A program made the translations under genes and the position numbers. Under the pieces are notes generated by a model. The model searched no databases, had not been told where the DNA came from, and was given only the letters and a program-made list of their open reading frames with translations. Below are positions 36,601-46,564 of a stretch of DNA of 64,000 bases, piece after piece. Source of the DNA: Plecoglossus altivelis (Eukaryota > Chordata > Actinopteri > Osmeriformes > Plecoglossidae); contig BROE01000025.1 in NCBI GenBank assembly GCA_036571765.1, positions 2,674,855 to 2,738,854 of the forward strand, read 5' to 3'. Each line of letters begins with the position of its first letter. Position 1 is the stretch's first letter.

Positions 36601-37288
36601 ACACGACCATATTAATTTGACTACAATGGTTTCAAGTTCCCGCCTGTCGTGCGACTGTCATGTGACTGTCATGTGACCTTGTTTCTCTTCCAGGTGGTTT
36701 TGAAAGGAGATCCGAAGAAGCTGAACCTCCACGGGGTGAGAACCAGTGACAGGATAGACGATAACATCCCCACCTGTTAGTTACATAGCGAGAATGTTAT
36801 ACCTTCATTGGTCTCACCGCCACCTCTTCTTCACTCACACCTATTTCATCTCCTCCTCCTCTCCTTTCTGGCCTTCCACCCTTTCTCCTCCTCCTCTTCC
36901 TTTCTGCGCCTTCCCCCACTTCTCCTCCGTTCTTTTTCCATTTTTTTTCAGTTACTCCTGTCTGGCCTTTCCACCACTTTCTCCCTCCTCCTCTTCTTTC
37001 TCCATTTCCCACCACTTCTCACTCACTCCTCTCCTGTGCCTCTCCACCACTTTATCTCTTCCTCTCCTTTTGCCTTCCACCACTTTCCCTCCTCCTCTCC
37101 TTTCTGCGGTCACACTTTCTCTCCTCCTCCTCTCACTTTCTGGCCTTCACACAAACTTTACTCTCCTCTCCTTTCTGGCCTTCCACCACTTTCTCCTCCT
37201 CCTCTCCTTTCTGGCCTTCCACCACTTTCTCCTCCTCCCTCCTTTCCTTTCCCTCCGTCTCTCTCTTGGTTCCTCCCTCCATCTTTTC

Positions 37289-37337
<49 letters not shown>

Positions 37338-37781
37338 TTCTCTCTCTCTCCCTTCCTCAGCAGACCTGTGCTGTCTGCCTGGAGGACTTCAAAGTCAAAG
37401 ATGAGCTGGGAGTGTTGCCATGCCAACACGCCTTCCACAGGAAGTGAGTACAACTGGACAAATTGTCACTGCCATCCATCACCGTGGCGACTGTCTTCCC
37501 CTGCTGTCTCTGACCAGCCTGTCATTGGGCCTCTAAAATAATCTGTGTCTCTCTATTCGAACCTCTCTGTTTTACAAATCTTGCTCTCTCTTCTGTTTCT
37601 CCCTCTCTCCTCGCTCCCTCCTCCTCCGCTCTCGTCCTCCTCTTCCATGCTTTGCCTGTTGAGCAGGTGTCTGGTGAAGTGGTTGGAGGTCCGCTGTGTG
37701 TGCCCCATGTGCAACAAGCCCATCGCTGGTCCCCCGGAGCAGCACCACAGCCTTGGAACACTACTGGACGAACTGGTGTAA
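29166..37781 (+). CDS. rnf122: RING finger protein 122, membrane E3 ubiquitin ligase (6 exons; exon 3 donor off by one base)
   Basis: RNF122 is a small ER-associated RING E3 ligase. Exons 29166-29190, 33131-33287, 35933-35978, 36694-36735, 37361-37443 and 37667-37781 give 155 aa, exactly the human length, but only if exon 3 ends at 35978 (GAG). The only GT there is 35978-35979, so splicing at it yields a 45-nt exon 3 and a shift to GAG TGG TTT TGA. The protein reads [23 protein letters not shown], one transmembrane segment (about 36-60, [20 protein letters not shown]), then the C3H2C3 RING (about 93-135): [25 protein letters not shown]. It ends GTLLDELV. Intron 1 (3.9 kb) and intron 2 (2.6 kb) carry several tandem repeats. 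Confidence 0.92.
30019..30089. repeat. CA microsatellite, RNF122 intron 1
   Basis: A long, nearly perfect CA run of about 35 units preceded by a short CT tract. Confidence 0.95.
30509..30918. repeat. 31-32-bp minisatellite, RNF122 intron 1
   Basis: About 13 copies of a unit containing GATGTCTGTCTGGTCCTCAG then TTCTAGAATAA. Two subtypes (GTCTGTCTGG and GTCTGTCGGGG) alternate, suggesting expansion in blocks of several units. Confidence 0.93.
31711..31980 (+). repeat. Nine 30-bp units with tRNA-like A-box sequence
   Basis: Exactly nine tandem 30-bp units, each containing AGCTCAGTGGTAGARC, which matches the 5' half (D arm, internal promoter A box) of many tRNAs. Units differ at a few positions (GAC/GAT, AAC/AGC). 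A truncated tenth copy follows at 31981. It lies 70-80 bp upstream of a SINE-like element. Confidence 0.85.
32050..32190 (+). mobile_element. tRNA-derived SINE remnant
   Basis: An A-box-like TATCTCAGCAG (32066-32076) is followed about 40 bp later by a near-consensus B box GTTCGAATCC (32114-32123). About 35 bp further comes AAGCATCTGCTACATGAATA, close to the AAGCGTCTGCTAAATGAATA tail shared by many teleost SINEs. No target-site duplication was identified. Some of the spacing resembles a tRNA with a long variable arm. Confidence 0.6.
33300..33405. repeat. GA/GGGA purine tract after RNF122 exon 2
   Basis: Purine-only sequence beginning a few bases after the exon 2 donor. Confidence 0.8.
33643..33672 (+). 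repeat. Poly(C) homopolymer, 30 bp
   Basis: Thirty consecutive C residues in RNF122 intron 2. The complement is G30. Its true length is uncertain because such runs assemble poorly. Confidence 0.85.
34470..34900. repeat. 20-bp minisatellite (GTAGCTGGTTGGTAGTTAGT)
   Basis: About 20 tandem copies in RNF122 intron 2. Some copies carry an extra TGGT, giving 24-bp units, and others change GTAGCTGG to GTGGTTGG. Confidence 0.93.
36800..37355. repeat. Long CT-rich tract upstream of RNF122 exon 5
   Basis: More than 500 bp of pyrimidine-rich sequence with CTTTCTGGCCTTCCACCA motifs, passing into (TC)n at 37295-37352 and ending at the exon 5 acceptor. Confidence 0.8.
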
Positions 37782-38747
37782 CCCTGCCAACCGCATCCAG
37801 CCTGGTGGTGACGCCCCCAGCTGACGTAACATAGCAACCCGCCAGGAAGAGCACACTGTTACGTGGAGTAACCCAGACAACCCCCACAGATGATAGTGAG
37901 CTGGTGTAACCTAGTTACCATCCACAGAGAACTCTGATGGATGCACCGAGTTACCTAGCAACCAGCCCCGTGGTGCAGAACTGACACCTTGTGGTGGACA
38001 AGTTGAAACCCACAAGTCACTGTCTTGTCTGTCTGTCTGTCGGTCTGTCTGCCTCTCTCTCTCTGTATCTCTCTTTGTGTACGTGTCTTCACTGTGATAT
38101 ATATCCCAAGTTGCACAGAACAGTAGTTTTCTTTTGCCTTTGTTGTTTTTTGTTATAATGAAAATTATGAAAATGTGAATTTTGCCAATCAACACAAACA
38201 TTCGGTTAAGACTGACATTTTGCAAGTTTTGGCACTAGTGTTACATTTTGTACATAAACAATGTATTGTACTCCAAAACCCGTGTAAAGCAGTTGGTGTT
38301 TCAATGTTGGTGTCCTACTTGATCTCGATAATACTAACTGGACTGTGGAAGTCTAACATGTACTGTACCACTTTTCTATACGATTATGTCACACTATCTC
38401 CTTCTTCTATGGTTTAGTTGTATGACCCCGACAAGCCTGTTTGTCTCTCTCTGCCGATTCTGAAATCTGACATGTTGACGTGTTTAGAAGACCAAGACTC
38501 TACTGCCCACGAGAAGTGCAAAACACGCCGTGCCAAATTCACACGCCCTACGTGTCCGTGTGTCCCCGCTCGCATCTGGAACAGATACTTATTATGTCCA
38601 CTGTCCCAAATGAGACTGAGCTACATCAGGGCCGAATGTGCTGGTCATCATTGTGACCAGAGCAAGACATGAGAAAAAAAAGAAGTTGACTTCCCCATAC
38701 AGCCAGTCAGCCAGTGTACATAGGTTTGACTGAGTGAATGAACAGGC

Positions 38748-38753
38748 ATTAAA
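38748..38753 (+). terminator. Poly(A) signal of RNF122 (ATTAAA)
   Basis: ATTAAA about 970 bp past the stop codon, with T/G-rich sequence following. It implies a long 3' UTR. Earlier AT-rich sites could also serve. Confidence 0.35.
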
Positions 38754-39194
38754 ACTCTGTTTACAAATGGCTCATTTCTTCTGGCTTTTGTTTTATCCCA
38801 ACCGACACGAGTACTGACTCTAGCGCCACCCTCAGGCGAAAGATGAAAGCAGAATGACAAAGCTCTTCCGGCTCTTTCTACCAGTTGAAAAGCGCACAGC
38901 GGGAGTTTTCGCGACTCGCTCACACCCATTCTCCCTGTGAAGTCTGACACCTGTATTTAACCGCACCGTAAACGCGTTGGACTCCTTTCATCCTATACGT
39001 GGTCGTTTACCCAGCATGTCAACAGATCTCACTCTCGCAACATCACAGAGAGCCCATAGGGTTTTACACATCAAGAGGTTACTAATTAGACATCCCGAGA
39101 AAAAACAGGGACTTTAAGGTCCTGCAGGCAGGATGCTGGAGGAGGGAGATGTGAGCCGCACTGGCTGTTATGAAAGAGGAGATAGCGTGTGTGT

Positions 39195-39228
<34 letters not shown>

Positions 39229-39351
39229 GAGAGAGAGAAAGGAAGAAAAAAAGGGAATGAAGGAGGGGGGGAGGGGTTTAGGAAAGGAGACTGGTGGACC
39301 CAGTCTTTTTACTTCTATACACTCTCTCTCACTCTCACTCTCTCACACACA

Positions 39352-39394
<43 letters not shown>

Positions 39395-40823
39395 TCTCTC
39401 TCTCCTCCCCTCCCTCTCTGTCTCTTTGATATCCAGGGCAGCTCAGGGCTCTGTGCATTAACCAGCTGAGCTTTAGAGGAACCGGACTTGCGTGAAGACG
39501 GCAGAACCCTGGGTTCCTCGCGTCCTCCCCAACTCCGGGAGGTGACAGCTGGAGGAGAGGAGACGGCGGCCGCTTCAGCACCGGTGAGAGAGACCTCCTC
39601 CTGCACACCAGGCCCCTGCACTCCTCCTGCAGGGTTCGGTTTGGACCAGGACTTGTGTTTCTGCTGCATACCTGTTGCTGTTTTGAGTTGTGTCTGTCGG
39701 GCTTGAGAGACAACCCCCCCCCCCCCCCCTACCCCCACCCCCCACCCCCTCGAGAGGAACTTTCAAGAACGTGGTGGGTTTGGGAATATGGGTGAGGTGG
39801 TCTTTTGCCGGTCTGGTTAGGATTAAGTCGTGGCCTCAACCAGTCACCGGTGTGGCAGTGCGCCGTGATCCAAGCCTGGGTGAGTTTGTTTACAAGGCGG
39901 TAAGTTGAACACAGGGCGCGTCAGCCGCACCGACTGCTGTGAAATTTGCAAACACGGGCATCATTTCCAGAGCTTTTTAAATAATGAATGCTGTGTAGCC
40001 TTCTCAGCCAGAGAGAGCCTACTGTTTTTACAGATACTCCTAACTGCCTGCAGACCCTAACCTCAACTCACACCCCAAAAATACAGCATTGAATACAAAC
40101 ACACACACACACACAAGCACACACACACACACTGGGTGGACCTGAACGCATAACCGGGCCTTTCATGAGCTCAGCCCGTACCTGCGCGATAATGAGCCAA
40201 CTGTGCCGGGAGCAAACTTTGCACGCGCGCTTGCACACACATGCCCACATTCAAAATAAGGCACCCGCAGATACAGAGAGACGCTTGTTTTCTGTCATGT
40301 CCCCTCCTCCGTGTCGTGGCTCTGCTGGAGAATCTAAGGTCAGTTACTCTATTGAGGCAGTGCTGCTCTGTCCAGCAGCTGCAGCTCTGGGTTCGACTTC
40401 ACGGACGTAAGCATCCTCCATTCCGAATCGTAAGCTCACCGTGGCTGCTTTATCCACCGCCTCTCACCTCCGTGGGCTGCCGGGCATCTGAGAGGGTAGT
40501 AAGGGCGAGGGAAAGTCGTAGACTAAGAATATTCTGTCTTTCTCCAGTGACACGGTGAGTTGGATTAGATTTGGGTGAAACTGCAGGAAGGCGGAAGAGG
40601 AAAATCGGGGTTTTCTACAGAGGCTGGGAGGTTTGAAGCACAGTGACATGACTTTTGGGTCCAGGGCTCATGGTATGAATGTTCGCTACGTGGTTTTCAT
40701 TTCGCTCTTTTGGACGTCTTCTGAACTGCAGCATGATTAATTGACAGCACACGCGTTCATATCTTGTAGGATAGTGGAGCACTTTGAACGTGAAAAGCTC
40801 ACGTGGTATTTTCCTTACTCCAG
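38754..40823 (+). other. RNF122-CSGALNACT1 spacer with a probable 5' UTR exon
   Basis: Contains GA/CT microsatellites (39197-39240, 39324-39425), a C-run (39714-39728) and a CA tract (40098-40132). A GC-rich stretch ending at 39583 with a strong donor (CACCG|GTGAGAG) and an acceptor at 40823 (TACTCCAG|GAATGC) would make a non-coding first exon joined to the start-codon exon of CSGALNACT1. This is inferred from splice motifs only. Confidence 0.35.
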
Positions 40824-41163
40824 GAATGCTGCACAGCTGACCATTGCACTGAAATGACCCAGAAGTGCACCAAAGGACTGGAATTAGCAGAGGAATGAGT
40901 GACAGAAGGCTGTATGGACACAGAACAAGATGATGCCGGTAATTGTCGCAAAGAGCATGGACCAGCTATCTGAGTCCTTACTCCGGAGGGTATAATTTGG
41001 CTTCTGATTCCCCCAAGGAATCCCACTCTTTTAACAGATTAATTCCAAACCATGACCACTGGAGGGAAAACCCCCAACTCAACCCCCCAAAACGGCAACC
41101 GAAGCTCGCTGAAGATTTGAATGTCCGACTAGAAAGCCTCTTGGATGTGTCTACATCTCTGCC

Positions 41164-44143
41164 ATGGTGGGTAGACGGCTTCTGATCCTGGGGGGCCGCG
41201 TGGGGCTGCTAGGCCTGCTCCTCTCCTCCTGCCTCGCCCTCCTCTACCTCCTGGCCTGCAAGGCCAGCCGCCAGCGTGCTTCCATCCCCAGCCGCCAGGC
41301 CGCGATGTCCTGGCCGGGGGGTGCCAGCAGCCAGGAGGGTTACCTGGCGCTGCTGCAGGAGAGGGAGGACAAACACAGACACTACATGAACAGCCTGACT
41401 CAGCAGCTGGCCCAGCTGAAGGAGGCACTACAGGAGAGGACCAGGCAGCTCCAGGAGGCTCTGCAGAGAGCCAAGGCAGCTGGGGTGCTCCCTCTGGGGC
41501 TGGAGGGGCTGCGGAGCCCCCAGGTGCACGCCGACCTCCAGGTAGGGAGGGGTGGGAAGGGCCACATGGGGGTGGAAGGGAGGACGCACATTTTGGAGAG
41601 TTTGTGAGGCGCGATCCCAGATGAATACCCCTAGAGAGTAATTAGCCTTCAGAAGCCAGTAATTTGACAGTAATCACAGGGTTTAGCCATGTTTTTACTC
41701 AGATCGGCTGCATCTCTGGAGAGATGTTAATTATGCTGTGAAACAAAGATAGATGGAGGGCATGCAGTCCCCTCAATAGCAGTCTTAATCTGGATGGGCG
41801 TTTGAGTGAACAGCCTTGCAAATTATTCTCCATTTCATCTTCAATCTCCCCCTTCCTCTCTCTTCGTTCTCTCTCTCCCTCCTCCCTCTCCAACCCGTCC
41901 CCATCCTTCAGGAGTTCTTCCGGGCCCAGCTGAGCAGGGCTGAAGTCCATACCGGGGAGAAGATCCCCAGCGAGTACGCTGTGGTCCCTTTCGACAGCTT
42001 CACCCTGAGGAAGTAGGTGGACCTGGCCTCTCCTCCACATGGTCTATAGACTTACATGGTCTATTCACGATGGTCTTTCCTCCACCATTTATCCATTTAT
42101 CTAAAGCGCTGTTTTGGATTAAACAATTACAGAGCTGCCAACTCTCACGGATTGGCAGTGTCAATCTCGCTGCCAATGCGTGAGGGCTGGCAGCTCTATA
42201 ATTAGCTGGGGTGTACTAGTTAGCTTGTCATTAGCTGGATTGTTAGCCAGGTTGTTAGCCTGATTGTTAGGTGGGTTGTTAGCCTGGTCATTAACCTGAT
42301 TACTAGCTGGGTTGTTAGCCTGGTCATTAACCTGATTGCTAGCTGGGCTTTTAGCCAAGATGTTAGCCAGGTTGTTAGCCTGGTTGTTAGGCTGGTTGTT
42401 AGGCTGGTTGTTAGCCTGGTCATTAATCTGATTGCTAGCTGGTGTGTTAGCCTGGTTGTTAGCATAGTGGTGCGACCTCTATCCAGGGTGTACCAGCTGG
42501 AGACGGGTCTGACCAGACACCCAGAGGAACGTCCGGTGAGGAAGGACCGGAGAGACGAGCTGATCGGGGCGCTGGAGACTGCCCTGCAGGTCCTCAACGC
42601 TCCAACACACCACCAACCCACCGGCCGCCACCGACGCGCCTATGCCCCCTCAGACTTCCTCGAGGGTGAGAGAGCCCGCAAGTCACCCCCCACGGCCGCA
42701 CACCCTTCTGGTCTTTGTCCTTTCGTGTTTTCCATCTCACTCTCTCCTTCCTCCATTTCTTGCCCCCCCGCTCTCTCCCGCCAACCCCCTTCAGGTCTGA
42801 CCCGCACAGTAAAGGACAAGGGGACAGTGTATGAGCTGATATTCAAGGGCCAGGGGCCCCAAGACTTCAGACAGCTGGTCTTCTTCCGTCCCTTTGGACC
42901 CCTGGTCCGGGTGAGGAGTGAGAAGGTGGACACCCAGAACATGCTCATCAACATCGTGGTCCCTCTGTCCAAGAGAGCGGACACTTTCAGACACTTCATC
43001 AGCAACTTCAGGTGGGACAACAGCAGCTCACTGACCCACTGACGCACATTAAGTGTGTGAATGTTTCAAGGGAAGGGAGTTAACTCCTCCCTCTCCTGCT
43101 TTCTGTCATTCATTTCCTCTCTCCTCCACCACCTCCTCTAGGGAGGTGTGCATCCGTCAAGATGGGAAAGTTCACCTCACCGTGGTCTACTTTGGGAAAG
43201 ACCAGATAGACGAGGTGAAGGCGATCATGGACCAAGCGTCCAGGTAATCCAGATGTTCTTCTCGGACATGCCGCCTGCATCACACACCATCGCGCCCTGA
43301 CACAAGGGGTGCTGACCCTAACTGAACTCTCTTTCACCCTGAGACTCCCTGAACACTCCCTCCTCCAACACTGGTAAAATGTGTTCAGTAGAAAGAATCA
43401 TGTAGCCATGTTGCTACACGGCTCTATATTTATGACGGGGTGAGGGTGTGTGTGTGGTGCATTGCAGTGATTAGGGCCTGGAGATGGAGGGGAGTGCTGA
43501 GCCATAATCACCCCGTCCTTTGCAGCAGTAGGACCCAGGAGAGTGCTAAGGAGGCCTCTGCCTGCACACAGCACTTATTATGGTTTTGGCAGGTCCATAC
43601 TGATGCCAGATTATCATCCCCACTGCTGTTCCTCTCTCCTCTCCACCCCTTTCCTCTCCTACAACTGTAGGGAGACCCAGTTCCGGAACTTCACCCTCAT
43701 CCAGCTGAACGAGGAGTTCTCCCGTGGGCGTGGCTTGGATGTGGGAGCGCGGGCCTGGAGGCGGAGCCCAAACGTTCTGCTCTTCTTCTGCGACGTTGAC
43801 ATTCACTTCACCTCGGACTTCCTCACCTCCTGTCGACTCAACACGGAGGCTGGTGAGGGATGCTCGGCTTCCCACCTGCGTCAGGTCTTCCTGTCTGTCT
43901 GCTTTCCGTTAACCTGGCGGCCTGTTTGTCTGTGTTGATGTGGCTTATGCTGTTTTCAGGGAAGAAGGTGTTCTACCCTGTGCTCTTTAGTCTGTACAAT
44001 CCAGGCCTGATCTACAGCAACCAGACACCCGTCCCACCTATTCAACAACAACTGGTGAGTAGACACAGACAGGGGACGTGAACGAGTCAGTATGGGTGAG
44101 TGGGAGCGCAGGTAAGAGAGAGAAGGAGAGGAGAGAGAGAGAC

Positions 44144-44182
<39 letters not shown>

Positions 44183-44774
44183 GAGAGAAATGAGAGGTAG
44201 AGAGAGAGGGAGTGGTGAGGATGCTACAGGATAGAGCAAAAACACAAGTTAATCTACCGTATAACTAAACCCATCTTTCTACAATTGCTGCAGGTGATAA
44301 GGAAGGACTCAGGTTTCTGGCGAGACTTCGGCTTTGGCATGACGTGCCAGTATCGCTCGGATTTCATCAACATAGGTAATGATCATTCACAGCCTTGTCG
44401 TTCTCACCCGCGTCGTCAACCGCCTCTCCTAACTCCGTCACGTGACCCTTTCAACAGGCGGTTTCGACCGCAGCATCAAGGGCTGGGGACTGGAGGACGT
44501 CCACCTGTACAGGAAGTACCTGCACAGTAAGATGATGGTGATCCGCTCGCCGTCGCGCGGCATCTTCCACCTGTGGCACGAGAAGCAGTGCGCCGACGAG
44601 CTGTCACCGGACAAGTACCAGATGTGCATGCAGACCAAGGCCATGAGTGAGGCCTCGCACGGCCACCTGGGGGCGCTGCTGTTCAGGAAGGAGATCCAGG
44701 CGCACCAGCAGCGACAGAGGAGCAGAAGGGAGGGACCCAGGGAGGGACCTGGGGAGGGAGGAAGGGGCAGGTGA
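41164..44774 (+). CDS. csgalnact1: Chondroitin sulfate N-acetylgalactosaminyltransferase 1 (9 coding exons)
   Basis: A Golgi type II membrane glycosyltransferase that transfers GalNAc from UDP-GalNAc to begin and extend chondroitin chains on proteoglycans. Exons 41164-41541, 41912-42012, 42487-42665, 42795-43011, 43142-43243, 43671-43852, 43960-44054, 44294-44375 and 44458-44774, all in phase, give 550 aa (human 532). A short cytoplasmic tail (MVGRRLL) is followed by a signal anchor (about 8-34) and a coiled-coil stem ([20 protein letters not shown]). The catalytic domain shows [24 protein letters not shown], the metal-binding DVD (367-369) in [13 protein letters not shown], and ending motifs [38 protein letters not shown] and [14 protein letters not shown]. 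The Arg/Gly/Glu-rich tail ([13 protein letters not shown]) differs from human. CSGALNACT2 is the alternative, but the sequence follows paralogue 1. Confidence 0.92.
42129..42199 (+). repeat. Near-perfect hairpin, 30-bp arms and 11-nt loop
   Basis: Arms 42129-42158 and 42170-42199 pair at 26 of 30 positions, with one further G-U pair, around an 11-nt loop. It lies in CSGALNACT1 intron 2 just before a tandem array. It could be a small palindromic MITE or a hairpin RNA. Confidence 0.8.
42205..42465. repeat. GTTAGCCTGGTTGTTAGC-type minisatellite
   Basis: About 260 bp of roughly 11-13 bp subunits (GTTAGCCTGGTT and variants), organised in larger blocks containing GTCATTAACCTGATT, in CSGALNACT1 intron 2. 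Confidence 0.88.
44105..44220. repeat. GA microsatellite, CSGALNACT1 intron 7
   Basis: Purine-only GA/GGA tract upstream of exon 8. Confidence 0.85.
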
Positions 44775-45287
44775 CCTGGAGGGAGGTGGTGGGGGGGGGG
44801 TGGCAGTGGTGGGGATGGAAGAGGAAGTGGACTTGGAGGTGGGGGAGTTTGGACCTGGAGAGGGGGAAGAGGTGAGCTGGGAAGGGAGTGGGGGAGATGG
44901 GAGATGACCTTGGTAAGAGAGTAGGGGGGTGACCAGGGGAGGGAGGGGAGAGCATGTGAGCAGGGTGGTGGATGCTTCCGAAGGGAGGATGGAGTTGATG
45001 GGGGGGGACATTTGAATGTCAACTGGATGATGTTCCTATGGGCCACTTAGCTCTACTGCTCTGTAAGTGAAGCTGAAGAGCCAGAATGGCCGACCGTCCA
45101 GACAGAGACTCCCACAGGAAGAGCCCGACCACTCCACACAATAGGACAACCAGGACATAGAGGGGGTTCAAAGGTCGGGTCTTCATCATTATCAAGTATG
45201 GACCCCCGATCCTCCCACAACCACCACTACCATCCTACACAATATTCAACTGGCATTGAGTGCCAACGAATGACACTGACACTGTTG

Positions 45288-45293
45288 AATAAA
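45288..45293 (+). terminator. Poly(A) signal of CSGALNACT1
   Basis: AATAAA about 515 bp past the stop codon. Confidence 0.55.
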
Positions 45294-46564
45294 AGATGTT
45301 GTGTGTTTAATTTAAGGGTTTGTATATTTGCATTGTGCTGGTCTTGTGTCACTGTTTTGTGTCAGTGTCCAACTATGTTATTTCACGGTGCTATCTGTCA
45401 AGGTATTTTCCTCCCTGACAACTGTGTCTAAAACAGTCAAGGTGAAAATAACTTAAAATGTGTATTAAACACTTTCTCCATCACGGTTGAGTACAGTGTT
45501 TGTTGTAGTGTAGTGTAGTGTTATTAGTATTGTTTTTAGGTTACTTTAACCGACGGTAGGTGGCGTGACTCGACCTTTCACTGTGGCAGCTCCGTGTCTT
45601 TAAACAGCGTGAAAGCGTCAATATTGACAAATCAGAAAGTTCAGTCAGTTGTTGATTTTGAATAGGCGTTCTCTATGCAAAGTGCAACGTTGACAACGTA
45701 GGAAATGAATAGCTGGTTCTTGCTAGTCGAATGCTGGTCAGGGCGTGTACACAAGGAAATATTTCGAAATGTTTATACCACAGATCAAGCTATTTACAGT
45801 CAGACATGCTTGACAGCTTTACAGATATTTACTTTTTAGTAGGCTGCGGTGATTAGTTATACCAAGGCTCTAAACTAGTACATGCAAATGCGACAGACTA
45901 TCAAAACACACTCCTCAAGGTGAAATACACACTAGGGATAATTATCATATAAAAGAAACTTTGTTCGAACAAGTTTTAGATGATGCTGGTGTATCCAGGG
46001 ATTGCTTAACACTTTTCACATTGATCTCGCTGGTTTATTTATAGCACTGGTGACGTAATACATTTTCCAAATTTGCGTGGCAAAGAGGAGTGGGCGGAGC
46101 CAAACGAGCATCGGGTGACGGCTGTCGTAAGGCCAAACGCGTATCACGATAGGCTCCTCACCTACTACCTAAGTTCCTTATCATAAGAGAGAATCTGTAT
46201 CTTAAGGCATCGGGGTGTAATTGCAGCCTGCCGGACAGGACAAGGTTATGTTCGGGGCGGAAGAATCATTTGTATTATGAAGTTGGATAGTGCCAAGTTA
46301 AAAGGGTGAGGGCTTGAAATATAGTGGTTGTAGGAGTAGTTTGTAGAATTTCCTCATGGGATTTGTTAGATCAGCAGTAGTTTAGCGTGTTGTTAGTGCT
46401 ACTGTTTAGTAGTTTACATTACACTGACTCCACTGTTTAAACTTTTTCATGCGAATAGCGAGGCATGTTCTACCGATAGACAGTGTCTCTCGCCGAAAGA
46501 AAGCCAACAGCCAATCATTCGGGAGTCTACATATTTTTCCAAGACAGAAACTCGGGGACGCAAC
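45294..46564 (+). other. Spacer between CSGALNACT1 and PLPP1, including the PLPP1 promoter
   Basis: Unique, fairly AT-rich sequence with no gene recognised. A GTGGGCGGAGCC GC box near 46090 and GGTGACG (CRE-like) at about 46114 sit about 450 bp upstream of the PLPP1 start and may belong to its promoter. Confidence 0.35.

Noticed and set aside
36794..37447. A 217-codon Ser/Leu/Phe-rich protein
   Set aside because: This is pyrimidine-rich intron sequence running into RNF122 exon 5; the RING residues belong to the spliced gene.
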